Assembly (NCBI GenBank): GCA_947442505.1
Contig: CANEVR010000005.1
Coordinates: 1 to 64,000 of the forward strand
DNA from: Flavobacteriales bacterium
GTDB lineage: Bacteria; Bacteroidota; Bacteroidia; Flavobacteriales_D; Sanyastnellaceae
Length of the DNA stretch: 64,000 nucleotides
Reading direction: 5' to 3'
Position numbers and translations under genes: made by a program. Each line of letters starts with the position of its first letter. Position 1 is the stretch's first letter. Below, one piece after another: positions 43,568-54,105 of the stretch. Below the pieces are notes generated by a model. The model was not told the DNA's origin. It ran no database searches and worked only from the letters and a program-made list of their open reading frames with translations.

Positions 43568-46500
43568 GGATTTGTTTTTCTAAACCATGAGTTAAGCAAG
43601 TCTTTGAGGTGATTAAAATCTTGCTGATAAACCAATCCCACTCCTTGCGTGTATGGAGATTGCTGAGTAGTAATGTTTCGGTAATTGTTGCTTTCGTTGT
43701 AGACCATCAACTTTAGTTTGCCATCTTTTGTCAAAAGGTATTCTACTTTAACATCACCAATATAATTGCTGGGCTGTTGGTTGTTGGCATTGCCCTTAGA
43801 GACACCAAAATTTCCGCTCAACTGTACGCGATTATCAAACAATTGGGTACTCAAAGCCAAGGCTATTTCTTCATTGGAGATTTGATCACCAGACCGATAG
43901 TTAAAACCCAAATTAAAGTCGTCACTGATTTGACTGAGCCAATTGGAAATTTGACTAGACAGCAATTCCGTGGTATTGGCAGCTACACCATAGTTGGTTG
44001 CAGCATCAGCTGATTTTACAATATTAGGAGGACTCATGAACTGGCGCAACACCAATAACGAAAACGCTTGGCGATTTTTTTCTTGTTCGTTGGAGACAGT
44101 AGCTTCAAATCGGCTCCTGGTCATGGGATCTACGGATGGCAGTTTGATGTCAAAAGCCACATTGGGATTGAGCATTTTCCCAGTTAAATTCATGAGCAAA
44201 TCCACAGGAACACGCTGACCTGTTTGGTTGGCATCTACCAATATATCTGAAAGAGATGCATTGACCTTGTACACAGCAGACAATTTCAACTCTGCATTGT
44301 AGGGATTTCCATACCAAGAAATGGTTCCTCCTGGTTGGACACTAAAATCCTTGTTGATCAGATTGGCCAATGTAAACAAATAGTTCCCCGACACTATTTC
44401 AATTTGACCATACATGTCAAAGGTGGACAACTTGCTAATGCCCATGGTCAAGTGACCTTGTCCTCTACCCCTCATTACATCACCAACCGCTTCATCAAAA
44501 ATGATGCTCAGCTCGGCGTCTGGTGTAACATCAATCTGAATATTCAGTGAAATACCGGACAAGTCCAACGGAGGCTCCTCTTTGACTTGATTGGGCTTTA
44601 CAAATTGAATGAATTGTCCCATTTCTTCATCGCCTGATGAAGCCATAGGCATGTTCAATTTGGTTCCACTTTGGGTCTTTAATGCAATGTCAAAATTGAG
44701 CTTCTCCAAATCACCATTGATCTTAAAGTTCCCTGTTGCGTAGGCTTTCCCATAGTAATCACCATTCTGCTCCTCCGTGGTATTTAATACCAACAAAGGC
44801 TCTCTCTCTAAATCACCCAATAGATTGAAGTTCCAATCCCCAAAAGCCTCATGACTGATATAACCCCTAATCTGACCTTCATTATTTTTATGGTCCTTTA
44901 ACGTCAATTGATCAAAAACAAAACGATCGGGCTCAATCCAAATTCTATCCTTCAGTTGGTATTGCGTCCCTAAATAATCTGCGTAAAGACCACCATTGCT
45001 GATATCCGCATAACCCGTGAGTTGGGGATCTTCTGGGACACCACTCACGTGAATCAATCCATTCAATTGACCACTGACCAGAATTACTCCAGTATCAATG
45101 AAGGCTTTTAAAAACTGCAAATCCAAATCATGCACCTCGGCGTCCAAATCCAATGGAGAAACAGTATCATAAGGAAAATACATCCCCTCAAAACTCAAAT
45201 TCTTTTGCTCTTCATTCTCAATACCTCCGGCCAATTCGAAACCGGACAAATACTCTACCCATTGACTTTTGAGACAAATATCTCCGTAAACCACATCATT
45301 AATTCCAAAATCTGCAATGCTCAAATCACCAATTAAATCTGGATTATCCAAGATTTTATCAATTTCAACTGTTCCGTCCAACACACCTTCCATTCTCATG
45401 TCCTCTGGAAGAAACGCGTTGATTTGCTGGAAATTCACATGAGAAAACGCTATCATCAATGGTGCTTTGGCCATCTTGCCAATGGTCCCATAAAGGGCTA
45501 TACTCTGCAACGCGGAGGTAAAAGTGAGTGATTTGATTTGCCAATCATCACCCAATTTCAGAATTTGAGCTCCGGGATAAAGCGACCATTGATCATTGAC
45601 GATTCGAATATCTCCTCTGTAAAAATCAATGGCCATTGCATCTGTGCTTGGGAATGAAAACTGGGCTCCTACATCGCCCTTGTGCAAGGTTTGATCATTT
45701 CCCCAAACAAAATCTGAATAAATAACATCACCTTCCGATCGAGCATCCAAAGAAACATTGGGTACCGAACCCCATTCACCAGTAATACTATCCATCATGG
45801 CTGAGGCGTAAACAAACTCATCAGGTTTCTTAAAATCGACCAATAATTCATGAAAAGTGTTGCCATTCCATTCCACACGCTTTGCACTAAAAAGACCTTC
45901 AAAATAATCCTTACTCTCATCGACGCGCAATTGCAAAATGGCATTCTGAGAAATGGAAACATTTCCAAGGATGGCTTCTCCTATTTGAGAAAAGTCTAAT
46001 ATTTCCAAATTCAATGTGAAATTTTGGGGCTCATGTTTTGACAAATCCCATTGATAATTGGGGACAACTTCTGACATGATATTATTGAGTGCTGGCCATA
46101 GCCCCTCCGGATTGAAAGAACCGGATAGTTCTCCCATGGCAATGTCTGAATTCAAAATTACTTTCAACTCAGGATGACGCTCAACATTCAACGATAAATA
46201 ATCCAAAACATAATCCTTGGAGTTGGCGCAATAGATGACATTATTCAATTCAATTCCTCCCTCAATCTCATTCCAACCCAGCCCTTCCATATCAATACGC
46301 GCTTCGCCACTCAATGCGCTGTACGGCAAATCAGGAAACAATCCGATGGTTTTAAAATTCAGATTATCGACAATAAGGTCGCAGGAGATTTTAGGCTTTC
46401 GCGCATTGAAATCCACCAATCCGTCAAAGCTGAGTTGGGCATTGGGATCTGATACATTCACGGCTCCCTTAAAAAAACCATTGGACATTGAACCTTCAAT

Positions 46501-47883
46501 GTTTATTGGGCGATAGGTATAACCGTGATAATTCAAAGCATCGATTACCCCGCTGGCATCCATCTGCATGGTTTTAAGCACAAATCCCTTTCCCTCGACA
46601 TCCAACTGTGCCGTAATGGCTCCCCAATCTGGGGTTTGATAATAGGCACCCAAATCAAAATTTTCCGTTACAATAAATCCCGAATAAGCCATCTCTTCCA
46701 TGTCAATATCCATATCTCCCTTCACATCACCGATGTCCGTGTACAGATCGCCATAGGCCCTCCAAGTGTTCTTCTTCCCTGTCAACACACCCTCGAACTG
46801 AATTAATCCCAATGCGGATAGATTATTGGGCAATTTAACCTCAGGGTCAAACCGCGTGACCAAATCATTCAAATCAGCCCGATTGGTGGTTACATTTTTC
46901 ACCATTAAATTCACAGAACGAAGTTCCTTTTCTGTGATGTGCGACAATTCGCCATTTAAATTCAAACGCGTCATCGCGCCATAACCCAAATCCAATTGTT
47001 TGATTTGAATATCGTCAACATTACCGCTGGCTTGAACATTCACCCATGCTGACTCTTTCCAATTTCCCAAAGCAGGAACAATGTATTCAAACTCAGATAG
47101 ATTCAAAGGAAATCCTTGAACATCCAACTCCATTTGCATCGGCTGTCCCTGCGCAAATAGCAATTTGACATCTCCAGAAAGCTCATTCAATGTTGTCTTT
47201 AAATTCAACTCCGAAAAATGCACTTCGCCTTCGTTCCAACTTACATTCATCTTTGCATCATGGCAAGCCAATTGACCTATTGTTTCAAACTGAATTTCCT
47301 CCAGCTTGACACTGCCCGCACCTGGATGTAGCTCAATATCCCGCATGGTCACAAACAAATTAGACACATTTATTTCTTTGTGACTGGCCAATATGGGTTC
47401 CAATCCATGATAATGCAAATCCGTGTTTTCAATTTTAAAAGAAGACAATTTGATGGAGAAATCACCAGACTGAGTAGTATCTGACTGATTGAAATAATCG
47501 GCAATAAAATCATAGTTCCATGTGCTGTCTTGCCTCTGGGTAATGTGGATGCTACCTTCTTTGAGCACTACTCCATTCATTTGCCAATTACCATTGAACA
47601 AACCCGAGTAATCTTCTACAACCAGAGAGTGCACGTGAATCAAACTATCGTTGTTTTGATCCCAAATGTCCAAATCCTCCAAATAAAAATGCAATCCCCA
47701 ATCAAAGCCTACGGATTTCACCGCGACTTGGGTATTCAACTCGTAAGACAGCCAACCTGCAGCCTTGTGCGCCAGCCATGATTGCACCACAGAAAACTGC
47801 AAGGCCAAACCCAAGTAAAACAATGGCACCATGATCATGATGATCACATTCCTTACCATGTATTTTGGCCTCTTTATTTTCAT
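43561..47883 (-). CDS. TamB-like translocation/assembly protein
   Basis: A 1440-aa protein with one N-terminal membrane anchor (MIMVPLFYLGLALQFSVVQS) and a very long repetitive beta domain. The C-terminal 400 residues carry the TamB/DUF490 pattern (NLINKDFSVQPGGTISWYGN, PYNAELKLSAVYKVNASLSD). TamB-family proteins span the periplasm and take part in phospholipid transport and outer-membrane protein assembly. It is last in the natA-natB-ppx-tamB operon, starting 4 bp inside ppx. Confidence 0.88.
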   Translation of the reverse strand: MKIKRPKYMVRNVIIMIMVPLFYLGLALQFSVVQSWLAHKAAGWLSYELNTQVAVKSVGFDWGLHFYLEDLDIWDQNNDSLIHVHSLVVEDYSGLFNGNWQMNGVVLKEGSIHITQRQDSTWNYDFIADYFNQSDTTQSGDFSIKLSSFKIENTDLHYHGLEPILASHKEINVSNLFVTMRDIELHPGAGSVKLEEIQFETIGQLACHDAKMNVSWNEGEVHFSELNLKTTLNELSGDVKLLFAQGQPMQMELDVQGFPLNLSEFEYIVPALGNWKESAWVNVQASGNVDDIQIKQLDLGYGAMTRLNLNGELSHITEKELRSVNLMVKNVTTNRADLNDLVTRFDPEVKLPNNLSALGLIQFEGVLTGKKNTWRAYGDLYTDIGDVKGDMDIDMEEMAYSGFIVTENFDLGAYYQTPDWGAITAQLDVEGKGFVLKTMQMDASGVIDALNYHGYTYRPINIEGSMSNGFFKGAVNVSDPNAQLSFDGLVDFNARKPKISCDLIVDNLNFKTIGLFPDLPYSALSGEARIDMEGLGWNEIEGGIELNNVIYCANSKDYVLDYLSLNVERHPELKVILNSDIAMGELSGSFNPEGLWPALNNIMSEVVPNYQWDLSKHEPQNFTLNLEILDFSQIGEAILGNVSISQNAILQLRVDESKDYFEGLFSAKRVEWNGNTFHELLVDFKKPDEFVYASAMMDSITGEWGSVPNVSLDARSEGDVIYSDFVWGNDQTLHKGDVGAQFSFPSTDAMAIDFYRGDIRIVNDQWSLYPGAQILKLGDDWQIKSLTFTSALQSIALYGTIGKMAKAPLMIAFSHVNFQQINAFLPEDMRMEGVLDGTVEIDKILDNPDLIGDLSIADFGINDVVYGDICLKSQWVEYLSGFELAGGIENEEQKNLSFEGMYFPYDTVSPLDLDAEVHDLDLQFLKAFIDTGVILVSGQLNGLIHVSGVPEDPQLTGYADISNGGLYADYLGTQYQLKDRIWIEPDRFVFDQLTLKDHKNNEGQIRGYISHEAFGDWNFNLLGDLEREPLLVLNTTEEQNGDYYGKAYATGNFKINGDLEKLNFDIALKTQSGTKLNMPMASSGDEEMGQFIQFVKPNQVKEEPPLDLSGISLNIQIDVTPDAELSIIFDEAVGDVMRGRGQGHLTMGISKLSTFDMYGQIEIVSGNYLFTLANLINKDFSVQPGGTISWYGNPYNAELKLSAVYKVNASLSDILVDANQTGQRVPVDLLMNLTGKMLNPNVAFDIKLPSVDPMTRSRFEATVSNEQEKNRQAFSLLVLRQFMSPPNIVKSADAATNYGVAANTTELLSSQISNWLSQISDDFNLGFNYRSGDQISNEEIALALSTQLFDNRVQLSGNFGVSKGNANNQQPSNYIGDVKVEYLLTKDGKLKLMVYNESNNYRNITTQQSPYTQGVGLVYQQDFNHLKDLLNSWFRKTNPH

Positions 47884-48812
47884 CTGCTTTGCAATCGTTT
47901 GAGCACCCCCTCTTTCAACGCATAGGGTGAACGATATATTTGATTAAAAGGCTGCAAGTCCAAAACCAGTTTCATGAGGTACACGGCAATGGGCATGAAT
48001 TGCACCCGCAAATTGGGAATCGCGGGGTGCTTCAATCTATCTGCATAACTGGACCCCATCATGAACATGTATATCGAGGCAAATGCATCAACGGGAATTT
48101 CTTGGGCTGAATGATTGGACCATATTTTTTCTTTCTTGTTTGTATAATAATACAATTCCAACAAAGTATCGAAAGAACCACTAGCCCCTACCAAACGTTG
48201 ACAAGGGTATCGCGCCAATGCGTCCTTGAGCTCCTTGGTGTCCAAATCAAAAATCTGTTTTATCTGGTTCAATTCACTTTTCTGCGCTCGATCCATCAAT
48301 GGAACTTGCTCGAAAATTCTGCTGATTCCCAGCTGGGTACTCTGTTTGAATACAATCCCCTCTGCTGTGGTAATAATAAACTCCGTGCTGCCTCCACCAA
48401 TATCCATGAGCAATGTTGGCACTTCATGCAAATCCATTGTTTGCTGAACGCCCTCATAAATAAGCTGGGCCTCTTCATCCCCATCAATAACTGAAATGTC
48501 CCAATTGGTTAATGACTTGACATGTGATTTAAAAACGTCCGTGTTTCGTGCATCACGAAGTGCCGATGTTGCAAATACATGCACCTTGCCTACTTGGTAG
48601 GCTTGAACAATGGAGTAATAGTATTGCAAGGCGTCTAATCCTTTGGCCATGCGGGCATCCGTAATTTGCCGATCCTCAAAACCTCCCTCACCAATTTTCA
48701 CTGGCCACTTATTGGAAAACAAAGTCTCCCAATCTCCTTTATCGGACTGCTCCGCAATCAAGATATTAAAGGTATTGGTGCCGCAATCCACAATCGCCAT
48801 TCGTTGCCCCAT
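47880..48812 (-). CDS. Ppx/GppA phosphatase family protein
   Basis: A 310-aa ASKHA-fold protein: IVDCGTNTFNILIAE at the start (phosphate-1 motif), ATSALRDARN, and LMDIGGGSTEFIITT. It matches exopolyphosphatase/pppGpp phosphohydrolase of the short, single-module type. The ATG at 48812 is chosen because the earlier frame opens with a TTG overlapping the upstream stop. It lies between the ABC permease gene and tamB in one operon. Confidence 0.88.
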   Translation of the reverse strand: MGQRMAIVDCGTNTFNILIAEQSDKGDWETLFSNKWPVKIGEGGFEDRQITDARMAKGLDALQYYYSIVQAYQVGKVHVFATSALRDARNTDVFKSHVKSLTNWDISVIDGDEEAQLIYEGVQQTMDLHEVPTLLMDIGGGSTEFIITTAEGIVFKQSTQLGISRIFEQVPLMDRAQKSELNQIKQIFDLDTKELKDALARYPCQRLVGASGSFDTLLELYYYTNKKEKIWSNHSAQEIPVDAFASIYMFMMGSSYADRLKHPAIPNLRVQFMPIAVYLMKLVLDLQPFNQIYRSPYALKEGVLKRLQSR

Positions 48813-48814
48813 AC

Positions 48815-50167
48815 TCAAGGATTATATTTAATCCACTTCCAAATTTCTTTGTAACTGGCCTTTTTACCATACATCAATATACCAACCCGGTAAATTCTAC
48901 CCGCCAATGCAATGAAAGCAATGAAGGTGATGACCAAAATAACCATGGACAGCACTATCATTCCCACCGAGGTGGATGAAACTGTTGCCTTGACCATCAT
49001 CACTACAGGTGAAGTCAAAGGGAAGACTGAAAAGAAATTTCCAGCCCAACTTTCAGGGTTGTCAATCATCATTGCTGAAATGATGTAACCAAAAACCAGT
49101 GGCAAAGAAACGGGAGCCATGAACTGTTGCGTATCGGTCTCGCTATCCACCGCAGCACCAATGGCTGCAAACAAACTAGCATACAAGAAATATCCTCCGA
49201 TGAAATAAAACAAAAACAATCCAATCATCAATGTCCAATTGATTTGAAAGAACCAATTGATGGCTTGGTTATTCATCAATTCATTCATCATCACCGCTTG
49301 ATCCATTCCTGTCTGCATCACTTGCGCATTTTCAACCACCGCTGCTCCACTGGCGATATTGGAGGCAAAGAAGGACAATCCTACTGAGGAAACGACAAAT
49401 GACAACAAAACCCACATTAAAAATTGGGTCAATCCCACCAATCCAATTCCAATTACTTTGCCCATCATCAGCTGAAAAGGCTTTACAGAACTCACGATCA
49501 CTTCAACAATGCGGTTGGTCTTTTCTTCAATAACCCCCCTCATCACCTGAACGCCGTACATGAAAATAAACATGTATATCAAAATGGCAAAAATGAACCC
49601 TATAAAAGCTTTCTCTTGGGTTCTGTCCTCTTGCCCTAGGTTATCCACGTTGATGTCAGCAAAAGAAACGGAGACTTTGGCCCTTTTGTACTTTTCATAG
49701 TCCAATTGCAAACTGTCAATGACGCGGTGCTTTTCCAATGAGTTTTCCAAATCATCGCCCATTTTGCGTTGCACAAACTCACCCGGAAATTTTTTGTAAA
49801 AGAAATTGCATTTCCCATCATTGATGGTGGCCTCATCTACCTCCAACATCACCTCGTATTGACTTTCTTTGAAAGCCTCCGGGGGAACTGCCGTTCTGGA
49901 GAATGAGTACATTACCTTTTCTGAATCCTTAAAATGATTGGTAAACCGAGGATAAACAGCCCCTGTTGTTGAATCCTTTTGGGTAATTACTTCATAGGGA
50001 TCGACAATCAAAACCTGATAAACCGAGTTGTCGTTCATGGTTACCGCAATTGCGCCAAACATCAATGCCGCAAAAAGAATGGGCCCCAAGAAAGTCATGA
50101 TGATAAAACTCTTCTTCTTTACCCTACTCAAATACTCTCGTTTGATGATCAGTAATATTTTATTCAT
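48815..50167 (-). CDS. ABC-2 type transporter permease (NatB-like)
   Basis: A 450-aa permease with an N-terminal helix (KKKSFIIMTFLGPILFAALM), a large periplasmic domain (about 50-180) and five C-terminal membrane helices, including GVIEEKTNRIVEVIVSSVKP, the conserved NatB/ABC-2 coupling segment. It pairs with the ATPase encoded 8 bp overlapping upstream. The substrate is unknown; NatAB exports sodium in Bacillus, but related pairs differ. Confidence 0.88.
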   Translation of the reverse strand: MNKILLIIKREYLSRVKKKSFIIMTFLGPILFAALMFGAIAVTMNDNSVYQVLIVDPYEVITQKDSTTGAVYPRFTNHFKDSEKVMYSFSRTAVPPEAFKESQYEVMLEVDEATINDGKCNFFYKKFPGEFVQRKMGDDLENSLEKHRVIDSLQLDYEKYKRAKVSVSFADINVDNLGQEDRTQEKAFIGFIFAILIYMFIFMYGVQVMRGVIEEKTNRIVEVIVSSVKPFQLMMGKVIGIGLVGLTQFLMWVLLSFVVSSVGLSFFASNIASGAAVVENAQVMQTGMDQAVMMNELMNNQAINWFFQINWTLMIGLFLFYFIGGYFLYASLFAAIGAAVDSETDTQQFMAPVSLPLVFGYIISAMMIDNPESWAGNFFSVFPLTSPVVMMVKATVSSTSVGMIVLSMVILVITFIAFIALAGRIYRVGILMYGKKASYKEIWKWIKYNP

Positions 50168-51092
50168 GGGTCAATTGATTTTGGGTAACGGCTTTAATAA
50201 AAATTTCATTCATGTTGGGGATAATTTCACGTGCAGAAACAATCTCCAATTGCGGCATCATGGCGGATAGCAGGTGATTCAGATTGTGTCCTGGGGAAAT
50301 TCTAATCTTAGCAGTGTTGTATTCTGTAGCAACATCATTTTGAACCAATTCAAACTGATGGCCCATCAGGATGCCCAATTCCATGGCCGTTCCTTTGTAA
50401 GCTACTTCAAACAAATTCTCCTTGAATCGGGCCTTAACCTCAGCCACAGGACCGCTGATAATCAGGTGAGATTTATCAATCAATCCGATGTCATCACACA
50501 ATTCTTCGACACTTCCCATGTCGTGGGTAGAAAGAATAATGGTGGCACCTTTTGACTTTAAACGCAACATTTCCTCTTGAATCAACTTGGCATTGATGGG
50601 GTCAAAACCGCTGAAAGGTTCGTCCAGTATCAATAATTCAGGCTCATGCAAGATGGTGGTAATGAATTGCACCTTTTGGGCCATTCCTTTGGACAAATCC
50701 TCAATGGTTTTGTTCCACCACGCCATAATATCAAAACGTTCAAACCAATAAGTAAGTCTTTTCACAGCCTCCTGCTTGGACAAACCCTTCAATTGAGCTA
50801 AATAAATACACTGCTCTCCCACCTTCATTTTTTTGTACAAACCGCGCTCCTCCGGCAAATAGCCAATGTGCTCGATGTGTTCCGGACGCAATGACTCACC
50901 CTTGAAAAGTACCGAACCTTCATCTGGAGCGGTAATTTGATTGATGATACGAATCAAGCTGGTTTTTCCAGCTCCATTGGGCCCCAACAATCCATACACA
51001 GAACCAGATTTCACTGTCAAACTGACGGAAGAAAGTGCTTTGTGTTTTCCATAAGATTTCGAAACGCCCTGAATTTTCAATATTTCAGACAT
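50160..51092 (-). CDS. ABC transporter ATP-binding protein (NatA-like)
   Basis: A 310-aa ATPase with Walker A GPNGAGKT, signature LSKGMAQKVQ (an LSxGM variant), Walker B LLILDEPFSGFDP and the switch His (STHDMGS). The C-terminal extension is typical of the NatA/CcmA-like exporter group. It is the first gene of a four-gene operon ending in tamB. It is close to CcmA in family but paired with a NatB-type permease, so it is not the missing ccmA. Confidence 0.9.
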   Translation of the reverse strand: MSEILKIQGVSKSYGKHKALSSVSLTVKSGSVYGLLGPNGAGKTSLIRIINQITAPDEGSVLFKGESLRPEHIEHIGYLPEERGLYKKMKVGEQCIYLAQLKGLSKQEAVKRLTYWFERFDIMAWWNKTIEDLSKGMAQKVQFITTILHEPELLILDEPFSGFDPINAKLIQEEMLRLKSKGATIILSTHDMGSVEELCDDIGLIDKSHLIISGPVAEVKARFKENLFEVAYKGTAMELGILMGHQFELVQNDVATEYNTAKIRISPGHNLNHLLSAMMPQLEIVSAREIIPNMNEIFIKAVTQNQLTHE

Positions 51093-51096
51093 GAAG

Positions 51097-51104
51097 CAAA
51101 GCTA
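51097..51104 (-). promoter_or_regulatory. -7 element 4 nt before the natA-tamB operon
   Basis: TAGCTTTG on the minus strand, then CTTC, then ATG at 51092; a TTG lies 24 nt further upstream. This suggests a leaderless operon mRNA. Confidence 0.6.
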
Positions 51105-51167
51105 AAATGAATCCCATTTTTGACACCACAAAAACTCATAAAAATCTCACAAAATCATCTGGTCAAA

Positions 51168-51202
51168 TTTGCCTACAGAACCGCATGGTATGATTATATT
51201 TG
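51168..51202 (+). promoter_or_regulatory. Promoter of the nucleotide-sugar operon
   Basis: TTTG at 51168-51171 and a perfect TATATTTG at 51195-51202 are separated by 23 nt, the Bacteroidota promoter pattern. The ugd ATG is 25 nt downstream, so this transcript has an ordinary leader. Confidence 0.6.
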
Positions 51203-51227
51203 TCGCTTACACTTAAAATGAAAATAT

Positions 51228-52541
51228 ATGAATATTGCGGTGGTGGGAACAGGCTATGTTGGCCTTGTCACAGGGACTTGTTTTGCTGAAACTGGAAATA
51301 AGGTCATTTGCGTAGACATCAACGAGGAGAAAGTGAATGCCATGAAGGCAGGAAAGATTCCTATTTATGAGCCGCATTTGGATGTTTTGTTTGAACGAAA
51401 TATCAGAGAAGGACGACTGAAGTTTACCACCAATTTGCAAGAAGCCATTGAGCAAGCTCAAATTATCTTTTTGGCTTTGCCCACTCCTCCAGGTGAAGAT
51501 GGGAGCGCTGATTTGAGTTACGTTTTGAAAGTAGCAGACGATTTGGGATGGATCATCAAAGATTATAAAGTCATTGTCGACAAGTCAACCGTTCCAGTGG
51601 GTACTGCTGAGAAAGTAAGAGAAGCAGTAGCGCGCAAAGCGCAAGTCCCCTTTGACATTGTCAGCAACCCGGAATTCTTGCGAGAAGGATTCGCAGTGGA
51701 TGATTTCATGAAACCGGATCGTGTTGTCGTTGGAACATCCAGTGACCGCGCCAAAAAGGTCATGGAAGAGTTGTACAAACCCTTTATTCGTCAAGGCAAT
51801 CCATTAATTTTTATGGATGAGCGCAGCGCGGAATTAACCAAATATGCGGCCAACGCATTCTTGGCTACAAAAATTTCCTTCATGAACGAAATCGCCAACT
51901 TTTGCGAGAAAGTTGGAGCTGATGTGGATATGGTTCGTTTGGGCATTGGCACGGATGAGCGCATTGGCAAACGCTTTTTGTTTCCTGGAATCGGTTATGG
52001 TGGATCATGTTTTCCAAAAGATGTTCAAGCCTTGGCCAAGAGCGGCGTGGAGAATGGATATGAGTTTAGAATTCTGAAAAGTGTCATGAAAGTCAACGAC
52101 CGTCAAAAGACGACCTTGCTTTCTCCCATCATGGAACACTTTGGACAGCAATTGACCAAAAAGAAAATTGCCATCTGGGGATTGGCCTTTAAGCCTGATA
52201 CAGATGACATCCGTGAAGCTCCCGCATTGTATATGATCGAGCATTTATTGGAGGCAGGTGCCGATATCATTGCCTACGATCCAGAGGCCATGGAAAATGT
52301 AGAGAAGCAAAAAAATTACCCCATTCAATATTCGCAAGATCAGTACTCCCTGTTGGAAGATGCTGATGCATTATTGATCTGCACTGAATGGGGCATGTTC
52401 CGCAATCCCGACTTTGAATTGATGAAAAAATCAATGAAAACACCCGTCATCTTTGACGGCCGAAATCTATATGAGGTGGGCAAAATGAAAGAGACAGGGT
52501 GGAATTATTACAGCATCGGAAGACAAGCAATTACCCAATAA
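51228..52541 (+). CDS. ugd: UDP-glucose 6-dehydrogenase
   Basis: A 437-aa enzyme with the N-terminal NAD-binding motif [10 protein letters not shown], the central SNPEFLREG block and the catalytic cysteine C261 in [10 protein letters not shown]. It oxidises UDP-glucose to UDP-glucuronate. It is the first gene of the operon, and its product is the substrate of the decarboxylase encoded 1 bp downstream. Confidence 0.95.
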   Translation: MNIAVVGTGYVGLVTGTCFAETGNKVICVDINEEKVNAMKAGKIPIYEPHLDVLFERNIREGRLKFTTNLQEAIEQAQIIFLALPTPPGEDGSADLSYVLKVADDLGWIIKDYKVIVDKSTVPVGTAEKVREAVARKAQVPFDIVSNPEFLREGFAVDDFMKPDRVVVGTSSDRAKKVMEELYKPFIRQGNPLIFMDERSAELTKYAANAFLATKISFMNEIANFCEKVGADVDMVRLGIGTDERIGKRFLFPGIGYGGSCFPKDVQALAKSGVENGYEFRILKSVMKVNDRQKTTLLSPIMEHFGQQLTKKKIAIWGLAFKPDTDDIREAPALYMIEHLLEAGADIIAYDPEAMENVEKQKNYPIQYSQDQYSLLEDADALLICTEWGMFRNPDFELMKKSMKTPVIFDGRNLYEVGKMKETGWNYYSIGRQAITQ

Positions 52542-52542
52542 A

Positions 52543-53529
52543 ATGGCAAGAGTACTGATTACCGGAGCTGCCGGATTTTTGGGTTCACACCTTTGTGACC
52601 GTTTTATCAAAGAAGGATTTGATGTGGTGGGGATGGACAACCTGATCACTGGTGACCTCAAAAATATTGAGCACCTTTTCCCCTTGCCCCAATTTGAATT
52701 TTACAACCATGATGTTTCCAAATACATCCATGTACCCGGAAAGTTGGATTACATCCTGCATTTTGCCTCTCCCGCCTCTCCCATTGATTATTTAAAAATC
52801 CCAATACAGACTTTGAAAGTTGGTTCTTTGGGAACGCACAATTGCTTGGGATTGGCCAAGGAAAAAAAGGCACGAATCATTGTCGCCAGTACAAGTGAGG
52901 TATACGGGGATCCCCACGTGCATCCGCAAGTAGAAAGTTACTGGGGAAATGTAAATCCAGTAGGACCGCGCGGGGTTTATGATGAGGCCAAGCGTTTTCA
53001 AGAAGCCATTACCATGGCCTACCATACTTTTCATGGATTGGAAACCAGAATTGTTCGCATATTCAATACTTACGGCCCTAGAATGCGACTCAATGATGGA
53101 CGTGTTTTGCCAGCCTTTATTGGCCAGGCATTGCGCGGTGAAGATTTGACCATTTTTGGCGATGGATCACAAACGCGTAGTTTCTGCTATGTGGATGATT
53201 TGGTGGAGGGCATCTATCGATTGCTCATGAGTGATTACGCTCAGCCTGTAAACATTGGGAATCCGGATGAAATCACCATCAAGGACTTTGCTGAGGAGAT
53301 CATCAAGTTGACCCAAACCAATCAGAAAGTCATTTACAAAGAATTGCCCACAGACGATCCCAAACAGCGCAGACCAGACATTACGCTGGCCCAGGAAATA
53401 TTGGGATGGGAACCCAAAGTGCACCGCAGTGAAGGATTGAAAATCACGTATGACTATTTCAAAACACTTTCATTGGATGATTTGAACAAGATTGAGCATA
53501 AAAACTTTGAACTTTACAACAAAAAATAA
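52543..53529 (+). CDS. UDP-glucuronate decarboxylase (UDP-xylose synthase)
   Basis: A 328-aa extended SDR with [12 protein letters not shown] near the start, [24 protein letters not shown] and YDEAKR (YxxxK), the last two blocks being typical of UXS. It converts UDP-glucuronate to UDP-xylose. It directly follows ugd, completing the UDP-xylose route. Its stop codon overlaps the next start by one base (TAATG). Confidence 0.93.
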   Translation: MARVLITGAAGFLGSHLCDRFIKEGFDVVGMDNLITGDLKNIEHLFPLPQFEFYNHDVSKYIHVPGKLDYILHFASPASPIDYLKIPIQTLKVGSLGTHNCLGLAKEKKARIIVASTSEVYGDPHVHPQVESYWGNVNPVGPRGVYDEAKRFQEAITMAYHTFHGLETRIVRIFNTYGPRMRLNDGRVLPAFIGQALRGEDLTIFGDGSQTRSFCYVDDLVEGIYRLLMSDYAQPVNIGNPDEITIKDFAEEIIKLTQTNQKVIYKELPTDDPKQRRPDITLAQEILGWEPKVHRSEGLKITYDYFKTLSLDDLNKIEHKNFELYNKK

Positions 53530-54101
53530 TGGGATATTACGCACATGAAACAGCTGTAATTGATCAGGGATGCGTGATCGGAGAAGGCACCAAAATATGG
53601 CACTTCTCCCACATCATGCCCAATTGTAAGATAGGAGATCGTTGTAATATTGGACAAAATGTTGTCATCAGTCCTGATGTCATTTTGGGAAACAATGTGA
53701 AAGTACAAAACAACGTAAGTCTATACACTGGAGTAATCTGTGAGGACGATGTTTTTTTGGGTCCTTCATGTGTTTTCACCAATGTCATCAACCCCCGCAG
53801 TGCGGTTGTCCGAAAAGATGAGTACCGACAGTCCATCATACGAAAGGGCGTTTCCATTGGAGCCAATGCAACAATAGTGTGCGGATATGAAATCGGTGAG
53901 TATGCCTTTATTGGCGCCGGCGCGGTGATTACCAAGCCAGTTAAAGCTTTTGCCCTCATGGTGGGCAACCCAGCAAGACACAAAGGATGGATGTCCAAAG
54001 CTGGACACAAATTAACTTTTGATCAAGATGGCATAGCCATGTGTCCTGAGACCCAAGAAAAATACAAATTAGAAAACGAAACTGTAACCTGCTTAAGATA
54101 A
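53529..54101 (+). CDS. Left-handed beta-helix N-acetyltransferase, WbpD/WlbB-like
   Basis: A 190-aa protein with hexapeptide repeats (IGEGTKIWHFSHIMPNCKIG, IGQNVVISPDVILGNNVKVQ, IGANATIVCGYEIGEYAFIG). The match to UDP-2-acetamido-3-amino-2,3-dideoxyglucuronate acetyltransferases includes GPSCVFTNVINPRSAV. It acetylates a 3-amino sugar nucleotide. The dehydrogenase, oxidase and aminotransferase steps WbpB/WbpE are not seen in the window. Confidence 0.88.
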   Translation: MGYYAHETAVIDQGCVIGEGTKIWHFSHIMPNCKIGDRCNIGQNVVISPDVILGNNVKVQNNVSLYTGVICEDDVFLGPSCVFTNVINPRSAVVRKDEYRQSIIRKGVSIGANATIVCGYEIGEYAFIGAGAVITKPVKAFALMVGNPARHKGWMSKAGHKLTFDQDGIAMCPETQEKYKLENETVTCLR

Positions 54102-54105
54102 TACC

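Noticed and set aside
50160-51092. NatA-like ATPase as the missing ccmA
   Set aside because: It overlaps a NatB-type permease gene and sits in an operon with ppx and tamB, 40 kb from the ccm cluster.
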